DNA from: Ruminobacter sp964520475
Lineage (GTDB): Bacteria; Pseudomonadota; Gammaproteobacteria; Enterobacterales; Succinivibrionaceae
Direction of reading: 5' to 3'
Assembly: GCA_964520475.1 (NCBI GenBank)
Contig: CAZFNS010000016.1
Location: 1-35,050, forward strand
Length of the DNA stretch: 35,050 nucleotides
The position numbers and the translations under genes were made by a program. The notes beneath the pieces were generated by a model, which had not been told where the DNA came from, made no database searches, and worked only from the letters and a program-made list of their open reading frames with translations. Positions within the stretch are counted from its first letter, which is position 1, and each line of letters opens with the position of its first letter. This document shows positions 16,608 through 24,379 of this stretch, piece after piece.

Positions 16608-17492
16608 ATGAGCTCCGCCCTGATAACGGTCGTAAAACACGACGGCTCCGCCGTGACGCTCGCCGCGGAAAACGGCGGGCCGGAAGAACTCGGCGCGGCT
16701 CTGGCCGGCGCCCCGTTCTGGGAGAACTCCGGCGGGCGCCTCGAGGCCCCGGACGAGGACGGGGCCCTCGCGTACCTGACCGGGAAACTCGGGGCCCGCC
16801 CGGAGGGCGGGGACGCCGATCCCGAATACCGCTACCTCCTGGATCTCGCCTCCTACGCCGCCTGCGGCTACGGGCGCCGCGGCGAGGATCCCGGCTCGCG
16901 GCGGCCCTTTTACCTGCTCTGCGCCCTGAACCCCGGAGCCGCCCTCGCGAACCCCGCCGTGGCGGCCTTCGTCCGGGCCGCCGCGGGATTCGGGCCGGAG
17001 CCCGCCGCGGATCCCGGGAACCCCGCGCCGCTCAAGTGGGTGGCGCGCTATTTCGCCATCGCCGAGCTGGTCGCCACCTGGTCCAAGGATCCCTCCACCA
17101 AGGTCGGCGCCATCATCGTGGGCGACAAGGGGCAGATTATCTCCCAGGGGTACAACGGCTTCCCGCGCGGGGTCAGCGACAGCGCGGAGCGGTACGCCGA
17201 CCGGGAGATCAAGTACAGGTTCGTGGTCCACGCGGAAATGAACGCCATCCTGAATGCGCTCTACAACGGTTCCTCCGTGGTCGGGGCCTCGATATACATC
17301 CACAACCTCCCGGTGTGCCAGGAGTGCGCCAAAGCCATCATCCAGTCGGGCATCGCGCGCGTCTTCATCGACCGGGAGATTGAGGGGAAGTGGCTCGACG
17401 CCTGGCAGTTCTCCAAGACCATGTTCCGGGAGGCGGGCGTGCGGATCTACAAGTACGACCGCGAGCGGGGCGTCCTCAAGCCCGCGGGCTGA
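16608..17492 (+). CDS. dCMP/cytidine deaminase-family protein with an unrecognised N-terminal domain
   Basis: 294 residues. The C-terminal half (about 143-285) is a zinc-dependent deoxycytidylate-deaminase fold: DPSTKVGAIIV, HAEMNAI (208-214, His zinc ligand and Glu proton shuttle) and PVCQECA (Cys237 and Cys240 ligands). The family usually makes dUMP from dCMP for thymidylate synthesis. PVC replaces the more common P-C or PPC spacing. The first ~140 residues (Asp/Glu/Ala/Gly-rich, predicted helices around 72-90 and 100-125) have no motif I know; there is no P-loop, so it is not an AvcD-type kinase-deaminase fusion. GAGG about 12 nt before the ATG supports the start. The next gene starts 76 bp downstream on the same strand. 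Confidence 0.75.
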   Translation: MSSALITVVKHDGSAVTLAAENGGPEELGAALAGAPFWENSGGRLEAPDEDGALAYLTGKLGARPEGGDADPEYRYLLDLASYAACGYGRRGEDPGSRRPFYLLCALNPGAALANPAVAAFVRAAAGFGPEPAADPGNPAPLKWVARYFAIAELVATWSKDPSTKVGAIIVGDKGQIISQGYNGFPRGVSDSAERYADREIKYRFVVHAEMNAILNALYNGSSVVGASIYIHNLPVCQECAKAIIQSGIARVFIDREIEGKWLDAWQFSKTMFREAGVRIYKYDRERGVLKPAG

Positions 17493-17568
17493 CGGGCGCC
17501 GGCCGCGCGGCCGGTTCGCGCAACGCGCCGCGCGACATTCCGCCGCGCGGCCTTCGGGAGAGTTTTTT

Positions 17569-18582
17569 ATGAAAATCGTCGCCCTCGACATCCAGACCCT
17601 GTTCCCCGACGCGGAGGATCCCCGCTGCGTCGAAAACAACGCCGCCTTCCTCGCGCCCCTCAGCCGGGAGGGGGACGAGACGGTCTGGTGCCGCGATCTC
17701 AATCTCAAACATTACGGATCCGAGGAGGCGATCGCCGCCGCCGTGAAAACGGCGATCCGGGACGCCGACGCCGTGATCACCAACAAGGTGAAGCTCAACA
17801 AGAGCAACCTGAACCCCGGAATAAAGATGATCCTCGTGTCCGGGACCGGCACCAACAACATCTGCTTCGCGGACACGGACGCCCTGGGCATCCCGGTCCG
17901 CAACTGCACCGCCTACGGGGTCAGGTCGGTGGTGCAGCACACCGTCGGGCTGATCCTGTCGCTCGTGAACAACATAACCGCCTCCGACCGCGCCGTGCGG
18001 GCGGGCGAGTGGAACGGGGCCGCCAACTTCTGCCTGTGCCGGTACTTCTTCCCGCTCGAGCTCGAGGGGGCGACCTTGGGGATCGTCGGCCCCGGGGCCA
18101 TCGGCCGGGGCGTCGCCGCGGCGGCGCGGGCCCTGGGCATGCGCGTCCTCATCGCCGAAAGGAAGAACGCGAAAGAGGTCCGCGAGGGGCGGACGGCGTT
18201 CGACGAGACCCTCGCCGCGAGCGACGTGATCACCCTGCACTGCCCGCTCAGCGAGGAGACCCGGAACCTGATCGGGGCGCGGGAGTTCGCCCTCATGAAG
18301 CCGGGGGCCTACCTCGTGAACGTGGCGCGCGGCGGTGTCGTCGACGAGGAGGAGCTCTGCCGGGCCCTGATCTCGGGGCGGCTCGCGGGCGCCGCCACCG
18401 ACGTGCTCGCCGAGGAGCCGCCCGGTGACAACGTCCTGCTCCGGAACGCCGCGCGGGCGGGCAACCTGATCGTGACCCCGCACATCGCCTGGGGGTCGCT
18501 CAACGCCCGGCTCGAGATTATCCGCCAGCTCGCGGCGAACCTGGACGGGCTGCGGTCCGCCCTCGCCGCCCGCGGGGCGTGA
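17569..18582 (+). CDS. D-2-hydroxyacid dehydrogenase, glycerate dehydrogenase/hydroxypyruvate reductase type
   Basis: 337 residues. Cytosolic NAD(P)-dependent enzyme reducing 2-oxoacids to D-2-hydroxyacids. The Rossmann motif GPGAIG is at 174-179. The catalytic triad of the family is visible: Arg254 (NVARGG), Glu283 (AEEPP) and His305 (TPHIAWGS). The HIAW form of the histidine motif is typical of glycerate dehydrogenase (HprA) and related enzymes. The frame is open upstream to 17254, overlapping the deaminase gene; the ATG at 17569 follows GGGAG by about 9 nt and matches the family N-terminus MKIVALD. It probably shares a transcript with the deaminase gene, but a metabolic link is not obvious. 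The substrate is inferred. Confidence 0.85.
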   Translation: MKIVALDIQTLFPDAEDPRCVENNAAFLAPLSREGDETVWCRDLNLKHYGSEEAIAAAVKTAIRDADAVITNKVKLNKSNLNPGIKMILVSGTGTNNICFADTDALGIPVRNCTAYGVRSVVQHTVGLILSLVNNITASDRAVRAGEWNGAANFCLCRYFFPLELEGATLGIVGPGAIGRGVAAAARALGMRVLIAERKNAKEVREGRTAFDETLAASDVITLHCPLSEETRNLIGAREFALMKPGAYLVNVARGGVVDEEELCRALISGRLAGAATDVLAEEPPGDNVLLRNAARAGNLIVTPHIAWGSLNARLEIIRQLAANLDGLRSALAARGA

Positions 18583-18599
18583 CCCCGCCCGGGGCCGCG

Positions 18600-18628
18600 T
18601 TGCCAAAAAAACGCCCGTATGCTAGAGT
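18600..18628 (+). promoter_or_regulatory. Promoter of the zinc-ribbon membrane protein gene
   Basis: TTGCCA (18600-18605, 5/6), 17 bp, TAGAGT (18623-18628, 4/6), preceded by an extended TGC at 18620-18622. It lies 43 nt before the GTG start. Confidence 0.6.
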
Positions 18629-18670
18629 GAGGAGAGGCCGGGGTTCCCGGCGGAGCGGAAAGGAGACGCC

Positions 18671-19870
18671 GTGGAAGATCTGCTGATCGCGTTTGTCTGC
18701 CCGAAGTGCGGCAAAAAATTCCGGAAGCTGCGGCCGTTCGGCTCCGGCTTCGGCAGCCCGGTCGGGCGCTGCCCGGAGTGCGGCGCCGATTTTCTCGACA
18801 CGAGGCTCCGGGAGCCCGCTCTCGAGGATCCCCCCGATTACGTCGCGAAGCCGGGGCGCCACCTGCTTTCCGCCGCCGCCGTCGGCGCCGCGGGCGGGTT
18901 CTGCGCGTGGCGGGGCGCCGTCCTGCTCGGCTCGCGTCCCCCGGGGGTTTCCGCGCATTACGTTCACTTCACCCCGTACCTCCTCATGCTGCTCGGCGCC
19001 GCCTTCCTGGCCGCCGGCGTCTGGGAGATCGCCGACACGGCCTCGGGCTTCCGGGCCAGAAGATACGCAAGGGCGCGCGCGGAGTCGGCCGCGCGCCTCA
19101 AAAGCCGGGGCTACGCGCGCCGGCTAGCGGCGCTCGGCGCCGCCGTGCCCGCGGAGTACCTCGCCCGGGAAGCCCCGGCGGGGGAGGTCCCGGCCGGGAA
19201 AGCCGGAACCGGGCGCGGGGCGGCGGCGCCCGGCGCGGCGCCGGCCGCGGCGGAGCCCGGTCCGCCCCCCGGCGCGGGCCCCGCGTCCCCCCGGTGGTTC
19301 CGCTCGTGGGCGGCGTTCCTGCTGCTCGCGGGCGTTCTCGCGGCCGCGGCGGGCCTTTACCGGCTCTACGGCCGGAACGGCCCGGTCACCGTGGAGATCG
19401 GCGGGGCGGCGCCGCTCCTTAAGATCGAGCATTCGCTCAGGAACGGCCTGATCCCGGCGGGAACCGATTATTATTACGCGGGACTCGGCGCCGCGGACGG
19501 AGCCGTTTACCCGATCCTCGCCGACCCGGACTGGCTCGCCGCGACCTTTCCCGCCGGATCGGGCGGGAGCGCCGCCGTGACCGGCTTGCCCGCCGACCCG
19601 GGGCGCGCCGTGTCCCGGGAGATCGGGGCGCGGCTCGCGGCGCTCGGGAACGCGCCCCGGCCGCTCGGGGACAAGTGCCTCGACGTCCTTTACAAAGAGA
19701 AGGCGCGCAAGATCGCGGGCGGGGGCGGGGTCCTGACCCTGCTCGGGATCGCCGCGTTCGCCGCGGGGAGGCGCGGGCACACCCGCGCCGGGGCGCGGGC
19801 CTTCGTTTGGATCCTGATCGCGGGCCTCGCGCTGATCCTGTACCTCGCGCGCGCCGCGGGGATCGCGTAG
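18671..19870 (+). CDS. Zinc-ribbon multi-pass membrane protein of unknown function
   Basis: 399 residues, GTG start with AGGAG 6 nt upstream. The N-terminus carries a zinc ribbon, CPKCGKKF and CPECGADF (Cys10, 13, 34, 37). Membrane segments follow at about 60-80 and 96-115, then a cytoplasmic-looking Arg/Ala stretch (120-160) and a Pro/Gly/Ala linker (165-210). A third membrane segment (about 215-235), a ~100-residue soluble domain (240-350) and two C-terminal membrane segments (about 355-370, 377-396) complete it. The order resembles bacterial zinc-ribbon membrane proteins with extracytoplasmic domains, but I recognise no family. It has its own promoter. The extreme GC (Ala/Gly/Arg-rich) matches the surroundings. 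Confidence 0.65.
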   Translation: MEDLLIAFVCPKCGKKFRKLRPFGSGFGSPVGRCPECGADFLDTRLREPALEDPPDYVAKPGRHLLSAAAVGAAGGFCAWRGAVLLGSRPPGVSAHYVHFTPYLLMLLGAAFLAAGVWEIADTASGFRARRYARARAESAARLKSRGYARRLAALGAAVPAEYLAREAPAGEVPAGKAGTGRGAAAPGAAPAAAEPGPPPGAGPASPRWFRSWAAFLLLAGVLAAAAGLYRLYGRNGPVTVEIGGAAPLLKIEHSLRNGLIPAGTDYYYAGLGAADGAVYPILADPDWLAATFPAGSGGSAAVTGLPADPGRAVSREIGARLAALGNAPRPLGDKCLDVLYKEKARKIAGGGGVLTLLGIAAFAAGRRGHTRAGARAFVWILIAGLALILYLARAAGIA

Positions 19871-19989
19871 CGTTTCCGGCCGCGCCGCGGCGGGCGCGGA
19901 AAAAATTTTTCCGGGCGGGGCGCCGGCCCCGGAACCGGAAGACGTCTGTCACGGGCGGGCGGAGGCCCGCGGAACTTAAGGGGAGGATG

Positions 19990-21291
19990 ATGACCGTGTT
20001 TGAATTTTTGCTTAAAACCTTCCGGGCGCCGCTCGCGCTCCTCATGCTTTCCGCCTGCGGCCCCGCGGCGGGCGGATCCGACGCGGTTCCGCCGCCCGGG
20101 GCCCCCGGGCGCCTCGAGGCCGCGGCCCCGGGCGGGTCGTTCGCCGTCCTGCTCGAAAAGAACGAAGCCGCGGCCGCGCTCGCGCGCCTGGCGCTTAAAG
20201 GCCCGCTTACCCTGCGGGCCCGGGATTACGGCGGTTTCGAGAAGGTCGCGGAGCTGCCGGAGCCGCTGCCCGCGGACGACCGGAAGCAGAAGGCGGAACC
20301 GGGCGACGTGATGCTGTACCAGGGGAACAAGATCGTCTTTTTCTACGGCTCGAACGAGTGGGCGTACACCCGGCTCGGGCGGATCGAGGGCGCCGCTCCG
20401 GATAAGCTGAAGGACATCCTGAAGGGCGACGAAGCCGTCGTCACCCTGAGCGCCCCGGCGCCCGCGCCGGATCCGGGGGCCAAGTCGCCCGTCGTGACCC
20501 TCAACAGCGGCTACGGGATCCCGGCGCTCGGGCTCGGCACCTACCTCGTGCGCGGCAAAACCTGCGAGGAGTCCGTCTACGACGCCATCCGGCAGGGCTA
20601 CCGGCTCTTCGACACCGCCCATATCTACGGGAACGAGAAGGAGGTCGGCCGGGCGGCGCGGCGCGCCATCGCCGAGGGCCTGGTGAAGAGGGAGGATCTG
20701 TTCGTCATGACCAAACTCTTCCCGAGCCAGTTCTCCAAGCCCGCCGAGGCGATCGACGAGGCCCTCGCGAACCTGGACCTCGGTTACATCGACCTCATGC
20801 TGCTGCACCACCCGGGCCGTAACGACGCGGCCGCCTACGCCGAGATCGAGAAGTACATCGCGGCCGGCAAGATCAGGTCGGCGGGGCTCTCCAACTGGTT
20901 CGTCAGGGACCTCAAAGAGTTCCTGCCCAAGGTCAAGACCCTCCCGGCGCTGGTCCAGAACGAGATCCATCCCTATTACCAGCAGCGGGAGACGGTCGAG
21001 TACCTGCGCACGCTCGGGATAACCCCGCAGGGCTGGTACCCGTTCGGCGGGCGCGGCAACCGCAACGGGGTCCTCGAGGACCCGGTTCTCGCCGAGATCG
21101 CCGCGGCGCACGGCAAAACGGTCGCCCAGGTGATCCTCCGCTGGAACGTCCAGCGCGGGGTGGTCGCCATCCCGAGCTCGGTCAACCCGGAGCACCGGGC
21201 CGAAAACATCGCCGTCTTCGATTTCGCCCTGACGGACGAAGAAATGGCGCGGATCGCGGGACTGGAACGCAACCTGAACCACAACTGGTAA
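19990..21291 (+). CDS. Lipoprotein-type aldo/keto reductase with N-terminal cyclophilin-like domain (copy 1)
   Basis: 433 residues. Hydrophobic N-terminus with a lipobox (LMLSAC, Cys23). Residues about 48-155 look like the cyclophilin-like fold found beside reductases and flavodoxins in gut bacteria: FAVLLEKNEAAAAL, then GDVMLYQGNKIVFFYG and YTRLGRI. Residues about 166-433 are an aldo/keto reductase TIM barrel with the full tetrad: Asp208 and Tyr213 (FDTAHIYGN), Lys242 (MTKLFP), His273 (LLHHPG). Such enzymes reduce carbonyls with NADPH, normally in the cytosol, so a lipidated form is odd. GGAGG at 19982-19986 sits 3 nt from this ATG, 0 nt from an ATG at 19987 and 9 nt from an in-frame GTG at 19996; all three keep the lipobox. 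A close paralogue begins 34 bp downstream. Confidence 0.8.
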   Translation: MTVFEFLLKTFRAPLALLMLSACGPAAGGSDAVPPPGAPGRLEAAAPGGSFAVLLEKNEAAAALARLALKGPLTLRARDYGGFEKVAELPEPLPADDRKQKAEPGDVMLYQGNKIVFFYGSNEWAYTRLGRIEGAAPDKLKDILKGDEAVVTLSAPAPAPDPGAKSPVVTLNSGYGIPALGLGTYLVRGKTCEESVYDAIRQGYRLFDTAHIYGNEKEVGRAARRAIAEGLVKREDLFVMTKLFPSQFSKPAEAIDEALANLDLGYIDLMLLHHPGRNDAAAYAEIEKYIAAGKIRSAGLSNWFVRDLKEFLPKVKTLPALVQNEIHPYYQQRETVEYLRTLGITPQGWYPFGGRGNRNGVLEDPVLAEIAAAHGKTVAQVILRWNVQRGVVAIPSSVNPEHRAENIAVFDFALTDEEMARIAGLERNLNHNW

Positions 21292-21325
21292 AGACGCGCC
21301 CCGGCGCGGGGCGGGGAGGACCGGC

Positions 21326-22624
21326 GTGACCGGATTGATCCCGAAGATCGGGAAAGCCGCGCGGGCGGCGCTCGCGCTCGCCGCGCTTGCCGCCTGCGGC
21401 CCCGCCGCCCCGGAAGCGGCGGCGGCCCGGGCGGCGGGGCCCGTTCCCGCGCGCCTCGCCGCGGCGGGGCCGGGCGGGAGCTTCACGATCGAGCTCGCGC
21501 GGAACGAAGCCGCGGCGGCGCTCGGGCGGCTGACCCTCAAGGGCCGGCTCGCGCTGCGCGTCCGGGACGGCGGCGGTCCCGCCCTCGCGGCGGTTCCGCC
21601 CGCGCCGCTCGCGGCCGATCTCCGGAAACGGCGGGCGGAGCCGGGCGACGTCATGCTCGGCGCGGGCGGGGAGATCCTGCTGTTCCGGGAACCGGGCGAG
21701 GGCGAGTACGCCCGCCTCGGCCGGATCGGCGGCGCCGATCCCGCCGCGCTTAAAGATATTCTGCAAGGAGACGAAACCGAAATGACCGTCGCGGCGGAAG
21801 GGGCCGCCGGAAAGGCCCCCGCGCTCATACTAAACAGCGGCTACGCCATGCCCGTCCTCGGGCTCGGCACGTACGCGCTGACCGGCAAAACCTGCGAGGA
21901 GGCCGTGTACGGCGCCATCCGGCGGGGCTACCGCCTGATCGACACCGCGCACATGTACCGCAACGAAAGGGAGGTCGGCCGGGCGGCGCGCCGCGCCGTC
22001 GCGGAGGGGCTCGCGACCCGGGAGGAGCTGTTCGTGATCACCAAGCTTTACCCGAACCAGTACGACGATCCCGGCGCGGCGATCGAGGAAGCGCTCGCGA
22101 AGCTCGATCTCGGCTATATCGACCTCATGCTGCTGCACCACCCGGGCCGGAACGACGTCAAAGCCTACCGGGAAATCGAGAAGTACGTGAAGGCCGGGAA
22201 GATCAGGTCGGCGGGGCTTTCCAACTGGTACGCGAGGGAGCTCGAGGCGTTCCTGCCGCGGGTGAAGGTTTACCCGGCCCTCGTGCAGAACGAGGTGCAT
22301 CCGTACTACCAGGAGCGGGAGACCGCCGAATACATCGCCCGGCTCGGCATAACCCTCCAGAGCTGGTACCCGCTCGGCGGGCGCGGCCGCCAGGCCGGGC
22401 TCCTCGCGGATCCCGTCCTCGCGGCGATCGCGGAGAAACACGGCAAAACGATCGCCCAGGTCATCCTCCGCTGGAACGCGCAGCGCGGGATCGTGCCCGT
22501 CCCGGGCTCGGGGGATCCCCGGCACCAGGAGGAGAACATCGATATATTCGATTTCGTCCTGAGCGACGCGGAAATGGCGGAGATCGCCGCCCTCGACCGC
22601 GGCGAGAAGCACGACTGGTACTGA
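21326..22624 (+). CDS. Lipoprotein-type aldo/keto reductase with N-terminal cyclophilin-like domain (copy 2)
   Basis: 432 residues, GTG start after GGGGAGGA. Tandem paralogue of the preceding gene with the same architecture: lipobox ALAAC (Cys24), cyclophilin-like domain (about 50-150; its barrel-core segment GDVMLGAGGEILLF is less typical than in copy 1), then an aldo/keto reductase barrel (about 164-432) with Asp206, Tyr211 (IDTAHMYRN), Lys240 (ITKLYP) and His271. The lipoprotein/cyclophilin part has diverged much more than the barrel, consistent with an older duplication or relaxed constraint there. An internal AAGGAG and ATG (Met153) could start a 280-residue barrel-only protein of normal aldo/keto reductase length. 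The methylase gene starts 14 bp after the stop, so the three probably form an operon. Confidence 0.8.
   Translation: MTGLIPKIGKAARAALALAALAACGPAAPEAAAARAAGPVPARLAAAGPGGSFTIELARNEAAAALGRLTLKGRLALRVRDGGGPALAAVPPAPLAADLRKRRAEPGDVMLGAGGEILLFREPGEGEYARLGRIGGADPAALKDILQGDETEMTVAAEGAAGKAPALILNSGYAMPVLGLGTYALTGKTCEEAVYGAIRRGYRLIDTAHMYRNEREVGRAARRAVAEGLATREELFVITKLYPNQYDDPGAAIEEALAKLDLGYIDLMLLHHPGRNDVKAYREIEKYVKAGKIRSAGLSNWYARELEAFLPRVKVYPALVQNEVHPYYQERETAEYIARLGITLQSWYPLGGRGRQAGLLADPVLAAIAEKHGKTIAQVILRWNAQRGIVPVPGSGDPRHQEENIDIFDFVLSDAEMAEIAALDRGEKHDWY
21765..21784 (+). promoter_or_regulatory. Internal ribosome-binding site and in-frame ATG in the second reductase
   Basis: AAGGAG (21765-21770) lies 11 nt before an in-frame ATG (21782-21784, Met153) exactly at the domain junction. 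Translation from it would give a barrel-only, unlipidated reductase. The first copy has no ATG at the matching place. Confidence 0.4.
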
Positions 22625-22638
22625 ATAAGGGCGGAGCC

Positions 22639-23487
22639 ATGGGCAGGAGAGACCCGATGCGGGACAGAATCGGTCCTTTTTTGAAATGGGCGGGCGGCAA
22701 GACGCAGCTGCTCCCGGTGCTCGCGGAGATGATGCCCGCGTCCTACGGCAGGTACTTCGAGCCGTTCATCGGCGGCGGGGCCCTGCTTTTTCACGAGCGG
22801 CCGCGCGCCGCGGTCATAAGCGACGTGAACCCCCAGCTCATCAACGTCTACCGGCAGATCCGCGACGACGCGGAGCGCGTGATCGCCATCCTGCGGGAGC
22901 TCGACGCCCCCGCCTGCGGCCGCGCCCGCTACCTGGCCATGCGGGACCGCTACAACCGGCTGATCCTCGCCGGGGCGGACGGCCCCGAGTGCGCGGCCCT
23001 CGCCGTCTGGATCAACAAGCGCTGCTACAACGGCCTCTACCGGGTGAACTCCAAAGGCCTTTTCAACGTCCCGTACAACAACCGGACCGCCGGGCCCTCC
23101 GTGAACGAGGACAACCTGCGCGCCGCGGGCCGGTACCTCAGGGAGAACGACGTGACCATCCTCCGGGCGGATTTCGCGGAGGCGTGCGCGGCGGCGCGGG
23201 CGGGGGATTTCGTCTACTTCGACTCCCCGTACGTGCCCGCCGGGGTCACGGCGCGGTTCACGGACTACACGCGGGACGGCTTCGCCGCGGCCGACCACGA
23301 GCGCCTCGCGCGCCTCTTCCGGGAGCTGGACGCGAAGGGCGTGAAACTCATGCTGAGCAACAACGACGTCCCCGCGGTCCGGGAGCTCTACCGGGGCTAC
23401 GCGGTGCGGGCCGTGAGCGCGCGCCGGGCGATCAACAGCGACGCCGCCGGGCGGGAGGGGAGCGAGGTCATCGTCACCAACTACTGA
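22639..23487 (+). CDS. Dam-type (D12 class) adenine-N6 DNA methyltransferase
   Basis: 282 residues, about the length of Dam/DpnM. It transfers methyl from S-adenosylmethionine to adenine N6 in DNA. FLKWAGGK (14-21) and EPFIGGGALLF (41-51) form the cofactor-binding motifs, and the catalytic DPPY-type motif reads DSPY (195-198) in VYFDSPYVPAGVTARFTDY. The C-terminal INSDAAGREGSEVIVTNY is typical of this family. The target site (GATC is a guess) cannot be read. No restriction endonuclease is adjacent, so it is an orphan. It is 14 bp downstream of the second reductase and likely co-transcribed. An in-frame ATG at 22657 is an alternative start. Confidence 0.85.
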   Translation: MGRRDPMRDRIGPFLKWAGGKTQLLPVLAEMMPASYGRYFEPFIGGGALLFHERPRAAVISDVNPQLINVYRQIRDDAERVIAILRELDAPACGRARYLAMRDRYNRLILAGADGPECAALAVWINKRCYNGLYRVNSKGLFNVPYNNRTAGPSVNEDNLRAAGRYLRENDVTILRADFAEACAAARAGDFVYFDSPYVPAGVTARFTDYTRDGFAAADHERLARLFRELDAKGVKLMLSNNDVPAVRELYRGYAVRAVSARRAINSDAAGREGSEVIVTNY

Positions 23488-23546
23488 GCCGCCCGGGCGC
23501 GGGCCGGCCGGCTCCGCGCGCGGGGAAAAAAAACCGCCCCGGGGCG

Positions 23547-23575
23547 TTGCCCGCGCGGGCGGGAGATGCTACTTT
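23547..23575 (+). promoter_or_regulatory. Candidate promoter of the nitroreductase gene
   Basis: TTGCCC (23547-23552, 4/6), 17 bp, TACTTT (23570-23575, 3/6) with an extended TGC at 23567-23569. It lies 45 nt before the ATG. The -10 is weak. Confidence 0.35.
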
Positions 23576-23620
23576 TTTAAGAGGGCCGCCGCGGGGGCGG
23601 CCGGACAGGGAGGATTACCT

Positions 23621-24145
23621 ATGAACAAGACCATCGAAGACCTGACGGCGCGGCGGAGCGTCCGGAAGTACCGGCCGGATCCGGTGCCGGAGGAACTCAT
23701 CGACGCGATCGTCCGGGCGGGGCTCTACGCGCCGAGCGCCATGGGCAGACAGAGCGCGATCATCCTGGCGGTGACCGACAAAAAGACCCGCGACCGCCTC
23801 GCGGAGCTCAACCGGAGCATCGGGGGCTGGGAACCCGGGTTCGACCCGTTCTACGGCGCCCCGGCGGTGCTGGTCGTGCTCGCCGACAAGTCCAGTCCCG
23901 CCCGCGTTTACGACGGCAGCCTGGTCATGGGCAACATGCTGAACGCGGCGCACGCGCTGGGCCTGGGCTCCTGCTGGATCCACCGGGCCAGAGAAGAGTT
24001 CGAGACGGAGGAGTGGCGGAGCCTGCTCAAAGAGCTCGGGGCCGCGGGCGAGTACGAGGGCATAGGCCACTGCATCCTGGGCTGGCCGGACGGGGACCTG
24101 CCCGCGCCGGCGCCGCGGCGGGAAGGCCGGTTCTTCCGGATCTGA
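23621..24145 (+). CDS. Nitroreductase-family flavoprotein
   Basis: 174 residues, a short NfsB/FRP-type nitroreductase. These are FMN-binding dimers that use NAD(P)H to reduce nitro compounds, quinones or related substrates in the cytosol. The N-terminal RRSVRKY (11-17) is the FMN-phosphate-binding signature, APSAMGRQS (37-45) follows the usual position, and GIGHCILGWPDG near the C-terminus is the common G-x-x-x-x-G-Y-P-like loop. GGGAGG 8 nt before the ATG supports the start. It probably has its own promoter. The natural substrate is unknown. Confidence 0.88.
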   Translation: MNKTIEDLTARRSVRKYRPDPVPEELIDAIVRAGLYAPSAMGRQSAIILAVTDKKTRDRLAELNRSIGGWEPGFDPFYGAPAVLVVLADKSSPARVYDGSLVMGNMLNAAHALGLGSCWIHRAREEFETEEWRSLLKELGAAGEYEGIGHCILGWPDGDLPAPAPRREGRFFRI

Positions 24146-24272
24146 CGGCCGGGCCGCCGTTTTCCGGCCCGCGCCGGGCTTTCCCGCGCGCGGGCCTTTG
24201 CCGCGGCCGCCCGGATCGCGGCCGTAACCCGTTTTGCGGCGCGTAATAACTGCGTAAAAACGAAAAAATGTG

Positions 24273-24278
24273 TATAAT
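24273..24278 (+). promoter_or_regulatory. -10 element of the alpha/beta-hydrolase lipoprotein gene
   Basis: Perfect TATAAT in an AT-rich patch (24242-24280) of an otherwise GC-rich gap, about 100 nt before the ATG at 24380. No good -35. Confidence 0.5.
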
Positions 24279-24379
24279 TACCGAGCGGCCCGGGAAGAGG
24301 CGCGGGAGCGCCGCCCCGCCGGGAAACAAAAGCGCCGCCGCTTTACTATTAAACGCAAACTTTTTGGGATAAAACGAAT

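Noticed and set aside
16608..17492. AvcD-type anti-phage deaminase
   Set aside because: The N-terminal region has no Walker A or kinase motif and the neighbours are not defence genes.
22639..23487. Restriction-modification system
   Set aside because: Only the methylase is present; flanking genes are reductases, not endonucleases.
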